Below the pieces are notes generated by a model. It had not been told where the DNA came from and searched no databases. It saw only the letters and a list, made by a program, of their open reading frames with translations. 64,000 nt of DNA from Prorocentrum cordatum (Eukaryota; Sar; Dinophyceae; Prorocentrales; Prorocentraceae), in contig CAUYUJ010019104.1 in NCBI GenBank assembly GCA_963575745.1, positions 143,400-207,399 on the forward strand, written 5' to 3'. Positions 42,270 to 49,599 of the stretch are shown here, in pieces. The position numbers and the translations under genes are program-made. Positions within the stretch are counted from its first letter, which is position 1. Each line of letters begins with the position of its first letter.

Positions 42270-42725
42270 ATGATGAATGACAGGCAGCAACTTTTCCGAA
42301 CAAGCCTCTGCCAAAATTACGATCAAGGGTCCACGGGGCTACTTCGCGCAAGCGAGCCTGTCTCGCTTCCTGGAGTTTAGCAGCTCTTTTGACACGTGCC
42401 TGCGCGCGGTTTTGAGCAATGCGCTCGAAGACGTCAGGTGCTAGTGGCACAGGGGCGGGCGGGGGGGAGGATCTGTTGCCTTCTGCGAATCACCCAGAAA
42501 AGCACGTGCATCTACATACTCCTGCCCCTCATCAGCCTCAGGTGGGCCTGTGGGTCCAGCCTCCGCCATGCCATCGCAAACCTGTGAGGTAGGGGTGCCC
42601 TGCTCTGATGTCGGGGGAACGCGCAGCGGTCGAAAGCGATCGAGCTCGAGATCGTGTCGGACACGGAGTGTGCGCCGAGAGACAAAGTCAGGCGCCCATC
42701 TCTCGTCTGTGCCAGAATGGGGATC
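42270..42725 (-). pseudogene. C-terminal tail region after the methyltransferase-like domain
   Basis: Minus-strand frames read ALSPEIPILAQTRDGRLTLS (about 42,738-42,680), then a Met/Arg-rich stretch and finally AQARVKRAAKLQEARQARLR, an Arg/Ala-rich helix (about 42,270-42,400). Composition is protein-like and follows on from the methyltransferase-like part. I do not recognise a domain. Confidence 0.3.
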
Positions 42726-43813
42726 TCAGGAGACAAGGCAGCGTAGTAGTCCATCACGTATTCTACCATCTTCCCCCATGCCATCTGGAACAACGGGCTC
42801 CATACTGTCCACATCCCCTCCCCACATGGCACGCAGTGCATCGGCGGTGGCAGCAGCGATGCACTTGCGCAGGCCGGCGGGATACGTTCTTTTTGGCTGT
42901 GCGCCATTCCCTCCTGTCCCTGTCATGCCCAAGAAGCGTTTCATGTCCGTCCCTACCGCGCGAACATCTGCCGTTTCCAGGGGTCGCAAGCAGGGCGGCG
43001 CGCAGCCTTAGCAGTCTAAGTGCAGCGATCGTAGTGGGGGCCCTTGACGTCTGACCATGTTCACACTGATCACAATCCGTCGTCGAGACTGCTGGGGGGC
43101 GACTGGAGGGCACGCGTTGGATGGCAGGTAAACGAGCTGACGGCTTGGAGCCTCCAGCCGCACGGCTGGGGGTGCTCGAGCCAGCACGACGTCCCTGCCT
43201 GCATGCGCGCAGCGAAAAGCTCCAGCATAGCATGGCATAGCGCGCTGCCCACCCACAGCTGTTCCATCTGACGCTCAGTAACTGCCGTCTCGCCCCAAAT
43301 TGGCCATGCGTCCGAAGTGGCGGGGGGCCTTGGCCCTCTGCCCATCGAGAGGCAGACCAGGTCTCACACTGCGGCCCGCCACCCGACACCACCACCCGTC
43401 GTTCATGGATGTGAGACCTCCATTCTGCGAGCGTGCCCCGATTCATGAGATCGCCGCCAACTGCGCGCATGGCTCTATCCACAGACAAGTCATATCGCAT
43501 AGCCTGTGCTGCAATGCGCCCATTCAACCTGCGCCTGGACACCCCCCGCCCTCCTCCGTCCACAAAACATATTGAGAACGAAGTATTCGACTCGTCTGAC
43601 GGCTCTCGGCATGGGCTCTGCCGGAATGCCAGCGCACCGTTCTGTCAGGAAAAGTCGACCGGGGTATCTCTCAGCGGTGCACTGAACAGGGTCGGCCGGC
43701 GGCGGCGGCGCGACATCGGCATTCGCCGGCGCAGGAGCTTGTAGGCAAGCAGCAAGCCCAGTTGGGAGAGAGAGCATGGGCGGCGGCTGTAATGTCCACG
43801 CGCGCAGTTCCAT
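42726..43813 (-). pseudogene. Methyltransferase-like domain fused downstream of RT
   Basis: Four signatures follow in order across three frames. VLNMFCGRRRAGGVQ (about 43,580-43,535) fits motif I. YDLSVDRAMRAVGGDLM (about 43,490) fits the acidic loop. VVVSGGGPQCETWSASRW (about 43,395-43,340) fits motif IV, with PQC in place of PPC. CDQCEHGQTSRAPTTIAAL (about 43,085-43,020) and GAQPKRTYPAGLRKCIAAA (about 42,900) follow near the C-terminus. The pattern matches methyltransferase-like domains I know from dinoflagellate retroelement proteins. They share motif I and the Pro-Cys loop with C5 cytosine methyltransferases, but target and activity are unproven. Frameshifts and the PQC change suggest this copy is inactive. 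Confidence 0.55.
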
Positions 43814-45327
43814 GGTCCATCGTAGCCATCGCAGTACGCATGCTCTGTGATGGGGCCAGTTGCGCGAACTGTCGGCACAACAACCTCACGGCGAGACAAC
43901 GGCACACCTGGGATCCTGCTTGTCATGGGGGCTGAGAAATCGGGATGCGTGATGTGATACCACGGCGCAGCACCTGGAATAGTCACACCTGGTACAGCAA
44001 CTGCCGTGGTAGGATCACTCATGAGTATGAATAAACACCGCTGGGAATCATGTGCAAGGTGGTCTACTAGGTGCGCCCGAGCATGAAACGCAGATAGGCA
44101 CGCATGACATTGTCCATCTGGTGACGCCCATGCACGCGCCAAAGCTGCGTTCTGACGGTAGGCACGCGCCACATGCACGCGTTGCGCCCCATGCCCTCGG
44201 AAAGCACGCGCACGCCATGGACACCTGACACTGTTATCGTCTGCGTCGTCTGCTGTGCATGTGGGTGGGTCTACAAGTAGACCATTGACATCCGACCAAT
44301 CACGTTCTGGCACTCCCAGGGGGCGGACTTCATGGAAAACATGTGCTTCCACTGTGGTTGCCTCAACATATCGAGCGCGATGTTGGGATGTAGCGCGCAA
44401 CGCCACATTGATAATGCGTTTCCAAGCTGTTTGGTTTCGCAGGATGAGGGGCTCCCATTCGTTGAAATCCCCAAGCGGTGGCGGGGGGGAAGCGCAAGCT
44501 ACAGCTGCAGCGCGTCGCCCCGAGCAAACATCCATGCCCTTTCCCAGCCGTGACCTGGCGCGGCAACCGTTCTGAGTTGTGTCATGCCACTCGGCCCGTA
44601 GCAAAGCAAATGCAAGTTTGGGCCCCATGTGCAATAGTGAACCCAACAGTCGCAAACGCGCAGCTCTTCTTAGAACTTCGGGCGGGGGTCTTCTGAGTCT
44701 GGCCAGCGCTTGACCATCGCTAATGCACGATTCGGCTTCCACAATACGAACCTTCGCCGCAGCTCGGTAGATTTCCATGACTTCAGCGTCAGCCATGTTT
44801 GCCCCCGCCGTTGTTGGCATAGTCCAGGCGCCCGAGTCGCAGAGACGCCCCGACGACACCATACGGTCGGCGAACATCATACATGTCGGACCGGCGAGAG
44901 CCTTGGTGGAGAAAAGTCTAGTGCGCAACGCCCGTAAGGTAGCTGTGGCACTGCTGGCTCGATAGTGGACCTCGGGTCCCATGTTACCGTGGGAATCAAT
45001 AGCTGAACCAAGATGTACATAGTGCTTGACAATCGGTGCCCGCACAGTCCCAAGTAGCTGTGTCGTCGCAACCGCATGCCCACCACGCTCGCGCCATGCG
45101 TGCTGATTCGCCTTCTTCGCTCCTTTTCCTCGGTAAGTCAAAAGGGCGGCCGTTTTTGCAACGCCGAGGTTGAGTATGTGGCCTCTGCTAGCAACGCACA
45201 GCAGCAACCACGGCAAGCGCGCGGCACATGGCAGGATATAGGTCGGAGGCAGGGCAAACCACGATGATGGTAGCCTCATCCGCAAAGGTAACGTCCAACA
45301 GCGGCACGGTGGTAGCAGTGTCGGCAT
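43645..45327 (-). CDS. LINE RT C-terminal region with zinc-finger-like motif, 560 codons
   Basis: Starts after RT motif C. NLGVAKTAALLTYRGKGAKK and VKHYVHLGSAIDSHGNMGPE (about residues 50-115) match the LINE RT motif D/thumb region with its conserved Y-x-HLG. Helical Arg/Ala-rich sequence follows. At about 410-430 a C2H2-like motif, CHACLSAFHARAHLVDHLAH, resembles the DNA-contacting zinc finger near the C-terminus of many LINE RT proteins. The frame continues to a stop at 43,645, although the protein-like thread passes into the methyltransferase frame at about 43,813. No RNase H is found here; in this family it seems to lie upstream (54.8-55.5 kb). Confidence 0.65.
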   Translation of the reverse strand: MPTLLPPCRCWTLPLRMRLPSSWFALPPTYILPCAARLPWLLLCVASRGHILNLGVAKTAALLTYRGKGAKKANQHAWRERGGHAVATTQLLGTVRAPIVKHYVHLGSAIDSHGNMGPEVHYRASSATATLRALRTRLFSTKALAGPTCMMFADRMVSSGRLCDSGAWTMPTTAGANMADAEVMEIYRAAAKVRIVEAESCISDGQALARLRRPPPEVLRRAARLRLLGSLLHMGPKLAFALLRAEWHDTTQNGCRARSRLGKGMDVCSGRRAAAVACASPPPPLGDFNEWEPLILRNQTAWKRIINVALRATSQHRARYVEATTVEAHVFHEVRPLGVPERDWSDVNGLLVDPPTCTADDADDNSVRCPWRARAFRGHGAQRVHVARAYRQNAALARAWASPDGQCHACLSAFHARAHLVDHLAHDSQRCLFILMSDPTTAVAVPGVTIPGAAPWYHITHPDFSAPMTSRIPGVPLSRREVVVPTVRATGPITEHAYCDGYDGPWNCARGHYSRRPCSLSQLGLLLAYKLLRRRMPMSRRRRRPTLFSAPLRDTPVDFS

Positions 45328-46049
45328 CCGTTATTATATTCTGCACGCTATAGCGCTCATCTGTAGGCAAATCCAGGGCTAGACCTTCAGCGTCCAATTG
45401 AGCCCGTACAGCGTGCATGCATTCATCCATAAACATCTCGCACAATATATCAGCGAGAGGTTGCCCAGGGAAAAACGAACGCTGCAGCCGGGAAATATGG
45501 TCGGAACCCTCGCACAGGAACCAGGGGGTATGGTAGCATTGTGAAGTCTGAGCTGCTGCGCGCGCGTAGTGCACCGTTCACCACTTGCTGTTCACGTATA
45601 CGCCTTGCGACGAGCTCATGCATGGCACTCGCCAGTAGTCCCGCTGCCCTGACAATACAAGCAGCGGCATCATCGTCGAGCGGCGATCGAAGTAGTAGTT
45701 CCCGCAAGGTACAGTAAAATGCCTGCGCCACATCCAGGAATAGCACGCCAAAAGACAGAGCACGGGCAGCCGCAACAGCTTGCGCCAGACGAATAATGAC
45801 TGACGCATGGCCGGTCCCTCGACCTGGTATTCCCCCAAACTGAGTATCCCCTGCTGTGGCAAGCAGTGCTGGCGTCAACCGAGTCCGCAAGCATCTTCGC
45901 GATGCCTTACCAAGCTGCGAGGACACCAGTATAGAGTGGGAGCTGACGCAGGCACTGGGCTCGGCTGCGATGGACATCGGCAAATCGCGATAGAGACTTC
46001 CCTTCCATGGAATAGGCTCAATTAGGGCGACGGCGGTCTTGAGTTGCAA
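45188..46049 (-). pseudogene. LINE reverse transcriptase palm, frameshifted
   Basis: The frame 46,049-45,450 has DTQFGGIPGRGTGHAS and LFLDVAQAFYCTLRELLL, matching the RT finger motif and motif A with its catalytic Asp. After a frameshift, the frame 45,574-45,188 has a disordered region and VTFADEATIIVVCPA, which is motif C with the second Asp changed to Glu (FADD to FADE). The region between carries a Gly/Phe-rich motif B remnant. One altered catalytic residue and one frameshift make it inactive as it stands. Confidence 0.75.
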
Positions 46050-46939
46050 CGGGCAGTACAGGGCAGCGAGCTCAGCAGCGAGAGGTGCACCAGAGCTCCC
46101 GTGAAACCGTCGCAGCCAGGGGCAGCGCGCTTGGTCTGGCGGCAGGCATGCTGAAATTCAGACAGGGTCGGCAGTGTATGACTAGGCACCGGGCCGGAGG
46201 ACATCCGATCGTACGGCACCCGTGCGAAGCGACCCGCAAGCCTAGTCGCGTCTGCAAGCTCGAAGGTAGCTGCCAACTCTAGCGCGCCAAAGTGCTGCTG
46301 CCAGCGACGGGCTGCTTGAAGCTGCGAAGGTACCGGCTGAGCATGCATATCTTTGAGGATGGGCAGTGATTTAGGCATGCGTTTACGGCGGGACCCTGCG
46401 CCGACACGGCGCAAGGCCGCGAAAGCCTCCGCTGCCTGTCCCTGGGACCATGCATCCTGAATGCCGGTCGCAATGTCATCGCAGTGCTTGGCAGCGTCCA
46501 GCGTGGTAGATTGTTCATCACAAAAGCCGTACCACGCATGAATACGTATGTGAAGGCCCACAAGAGACCCTGCCACCTCCAGAAGTTGGGAATGATACGT
46601 TGTACTTGATACATGGCACGTGGAATACCTACCAGGGCACAGTCATTGGGCAGCAGGTGACCTACGTGGCTCCCTGGTGTCGGTACCCGACACAGTCTCC
46701 ACACAGCCTCCAGATGTATGATATGGAAAGGAGGGCATACAACCTCTTACATCCTTCAAGGGCTGCGCAAACTCCACTGCAGCCTCAAAAACCTGCGGCC
46801 CGACATGTGCAACCGCGTCGCATGCATCAATGAGCAGCGCACGAGAGGGACCCTCTCGCACTGACCACCTCCACCTGCGCTGTCGGTAGTCCAACCACTC
46901 CTCCACCTCCTTCCCATCTGTGGCCCACGCCCCAAAAGC
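46022..46939 (-). pseudogene. LINE linker between EEP and RT
   Basis: Frames read GAWATDGKEVEEWLDYRQ (about 46,930-46,870), then AWSQGQAAEAFAALRRVGAG, LPILKDMHAQPVPSQLQAAR, RRWQQHFGALE, and TKRAAPGCDGFTGALV (about 46,110). The last matches the K-x-x-x-PG-x-DG-(F/I) entry motif of LINE reverse transcriptases. The first residues continue neatly from the end of the EEP fragment at 53,577, the basis for treating the two pieces as one element. Confidence 0.65.
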
Positions 46940-46965
46940 AACAGACGAGGGCCAAGCGGAACATC

Positions 46966-49599
46966 ATGATGTTGGGAGACGGGCGTATGTTTGCCAACGC
47001 CACGTGGGCCCAGCTACGTGTGCTTTCCGAATATGGGCGCTTGACCCGCCTTTGGGTCCGGTTCGGCGGCGCCGGACCTGCTGGCCACAGGCGATCCCTG
47101 ATCATAGACGAGAACTTTGACCCACTGCCCGACCTCGCCACTTGGGCACCGCCCCCCGTTGCCTGGAGTTGTGACGCGAAGGGAGAGGACGGGCGCAGTG
47201 AGCTCGATGCGGCCGAGAGAAAAGCCCGTGACGCGCAGGCGAACAGCTTCGCCGATCGCTACAACACCCCACTGGCTGATGACTTCGACTGGGACTCCCC
47301 GGGCAAGTTCATCTCTGTCGGCTTGAACGAGATCCTCTCGACGCCTGCCTTCCATGTGCTCATCTTCCTGGTGGCGGGGCTCCACCCGCATGAGTTCTCG
47401 CTGTCTGAGACACCGCGGCAGCCTGGCAGACTCGACCGGAAGGCATGGTCGCACCTGGGCTTCCTGTTCGACATGTCCCTGGGTCTAGACGCGACCAATC
47501 TGGTCTACAACATGCTCTGGGCAGCCATAGTGTGGTCACTCGGCCTTGGCACTCCCTGGGAGGACGCAGACCACGCAGTGTGCAACGACTCCCTCCCCCC
47601 GGTGCCGCACGTCAAGGGCAAACGTGCGACGCTCTGCGGTCGGCGCCAGTGCACTCCCAAGGGGCTGTTCCGGCAGGTTCCCCAGGCGTGGAGTGCAACA
47701 TCCAGGGATTGCTGCAGACACAGGAAGCACCCTGGGATGGATGGCCTGCAGGAGATCGTGTGCAACGCCTCCGTCGATCCAACCTGGGTCAAACTCCGGG
47801 AGGAGATCAAGGACTCAGATGGCCTCCCCATGGAGTCTTGCAAGACCCGCTCGCTCTTGGTGGTCATGATGTTAATGCTCCGCGAGCCGCGCGTGTTCTT
47901 GTGGCCGTTCCCTCACGCCGAAAAGGCTGGGGGCGTGATTGAAGCCATCCTGGGTTTCTGTGTCCCGCGGCAGGAAGCGCATCGAGGGTTCCGGCAGGCC
48001 TTCGCGAGCACCTGGGGCTTCACGCTGGAGGATCTGGCCGATCTTCACGGCCGCATCGAGGCAATCCTGCCCCACATCTCCAAGCTCGTTGCGGTGGCGC
48101 ACCACCGCCCCGAAGCACAGGCATCTGGCTGCCCACAGACCTGGAGTGAGATGGACAGGCATGACTTCCAGCTGAAGGCCCCGATGCTCGTCCTCGAGAA
48201 GATCGTCCCAGCCGCCTCACTGGCCCCCCTGGGTACGCACCACTGGTCCGTGCGCGCGCTGCACACCGCGCTTGCTGGCTCGGACGCCTCCCTGGGTGAC
48301 GACGACCGGGGTGCTGGGCTCGCCTACGTCGGCGGCGGATTCGCGCTCTCCAACACCGATCTGGACGCCCCCATGCCGTCTGCCCCTGCTCCAGGTTCCA
48401 AGCAGGACCCTCCGCGCATCTCCGACGACAGGCTGGTTGCTGAGCAGAAGCATGGCAGGTTCATGTGCGACAGATGCGGCAAGGATCATCTACGCTCCAC
48501 AGACGGTGCATGGATCTCGGACGATGCACGCCTGATGGTAGCGCAGAACCGGCCCCAGGCCTACCTCGACGGTACAAACATGGGATGGCACTGCGAGATC
48601 TGCTGGATCCGACACCTGGAGGAAGAGGGCATCCCAGCACCAACTGGTGCAACACTCGCGGATAAGGTCAAGGAGTACGAACATTGGAGGACAGGTGGCG
48701 CAAGTGACAGGATGGCGGTTGCCCTCCCCTCCCTGGGTCATCTCCCACTTGGCTTCGGATGCAGCCCCCAATCGGACACGAGGACACTGGCGGATCTCAT
48801 CATGACGCCGACGGGCATGCACATCCCCACGCGCGCCAACACCACTATCCCCATCCTCCGGGTCAGAGATGAGCGGTTCGGCTTCAAAGCTGCGGAGAAC
48901 AAGGTCTACTCAGCTCGGTGCGACACATGCCCCCCAGGGGCACCGCTCCTAGTCTGGAAGATTGGGGCACCTCCCCTGGGCTGCTTCATATGGAAGCCAA
49001 AGGAAGGAGTGGGTGTGCCCGAGCAGGCCGGGCTGCCTCCCATCGAGCGGCGAGCCATAGCCTGGTGGGAGCGCGGCTGGAACGCCACGCGGTGCTGCCG
49101 GCGGTGCTTGGTCACCATCTGGAACATCGGGCCCGCGACCCTGGACCACATCATTGGGAGAGACTACAGGGCATTTTATTCAGCTGAGGCCCCTGCCCTG
49201 CCAACGCTCAATAGCCAGATTGTGGCGGATGCGCCAGTGGATATTCCCAGCACCCTTCCCTGGATGGGCGCTGACGCCAAGGCCCCAGATCGCTTCACCA
49301 AGACAGGAGCGGCAAACCTCCCTGGGTCCAGCGCCTCGGGAACAGCTGCTCCCGTGGCCGAGCAGGCCCCCAGGACTCTCTCGCAGCTCATGGAGCTCCT
49401 GCCGGAGCTGCCAGTCCCTCAGCGGCCGCTCCTGGACAGCAGGGACGTCACCAACCCCACGCTCAGGCCAGACGACCCCAGGAGTGGGTCTGGCAACGGA
49501 GACGCGGTCGTTCAGCAGCTCCTCGTGACCTACCTCCCGGGACTTCTACCCTGGATTGGACTACATTTGGCGGCAGTTCTGTCACGGCCATTGCGATGA
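46966..49599 (+). CDS. Unrecognised 877-residue protein with two Cys-pair sites
   Basis: The longest clean frame in the window and not low-complexity. The ATG at 46,966 is only about 26 bp inside the proposed insertion edge; the frame is open back to 46,834, into LINE antisense. Residues 110-210 include hydrophobic helices (AFHVLIFLVAGLHPHEF, NMLWAAIVWSLGLG). Two probable zinc sites are visible: C501-x2-C504 with C543-x2-C546 (MCDRCGKDH .. WHCEICW), and C652-x2-C655 with C710/C711 and C714 (ARCDTCPPG .. RCCRRCL). The C-terminal 150 residues are Pro/Ala-rich. I see no polymerase, nuclease, protease or kinase motif. It overlaps the next frame by 44 bp in the +1 frame, so both may be one product joined by frameshift or splicing. 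It could be a structural protein of an unknown element or a host gene. Confidence 0.7.
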   Translation: MMLGDGRMFANATWAQLRVLSEYGRLTRLWVRFGGAGPAGHRRSLIIDENFDPLPDLATWAPPPVAWSCDAKGEDGRSELDAAERKARDAQANSFADRYNTPLADDFDWDSPGKFISVGLNEILSTPAFHVLIFLVAGLHPHEFSLSETPRQPGRLDRKAWSHLGFLFDMSLGLDATNLVYNMLWAAIVWSLGLGTPWEDADHAVCNDSLPPVPHVKGKRATLCGRRQCTPKGLFRQVPQAWSATSRDCCRHRKHPGMDGLQEIVCNASVDPTWVKLREEIKDSDGLPMESCKTRSLLVVMMLMLREPRVFLWPFPHAEKAGGVIEAILGFCVPRQEAHRGFRQAFASTWGFTLEDLADLHGRIEAILPHISKLVAVAHHRPEAQASGCPQTWSEMDRHDFQLKAPMLVLEKIVPAASLAPLGTHHWSVRALHTALAGSDASLGDDDRGAGLAYVGGGFALSNTDLDAPMPSAPAPGSKQDPPRISDDRLVAEQKHGRFMCDRCGKDHLRSTDGAWISDDARLMVAQNRPQAYLDGTNMGWHCEICWIRHLEEEGIPAPTGATLADKVKEYEHWRTGGASDRMAVALPSLGHLPLGFGCSPQSDTRTLADLIMTPTGMHIPTRANTTIPILRVRDERFGFKAAENKVYSARCDTCPPGAPLLVWKIGAPPLGCFIWKPKEGVGVPEQAGLPPIERRAIAWWERGWNATRCCRRCLVTIWNIGPATLDHIIGRDYRAFYSAEAPALPTLNSQIVADAPVDIPSTLPWMGADAKAPDRFTKTGAANLPGSSASGTAAPVAEQAPRTLSQLMELLPELPVPQRPLLDSRDVTNPTLRPDDPRSGSGNGDAVVQQLLVTYLPGLLPWIGLHLAAVLSRPLR

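Larger units (their letters stand above)
41385..46939 (-). mobile_element. 3' part of an RT-methyltransferase LINE
   Basis: Read on minus, the segment gives a linker (46,939 to about 46,580), RT (46,576-45,190), RT C-terminal region with a zinc-finger-like motif (45,327-43,645), a methyltransferase-like domain (43,813-42,726) and terminal repeats (42,180-41,385). The order follows one another with small frameshifts. I infer it is the continuation of the 5' part at 53,577-57,790, split by opposite-strand DNA. The alternative is two independent copies of related LINEs. Confidence 0.7.

Noticed and set aside
47014-48822. Minus-strand and other-frame open readings opposite the 877-codon frame
   Set aside because: Shadows of the plus-strand frame; shorter and without protein-like motifs.
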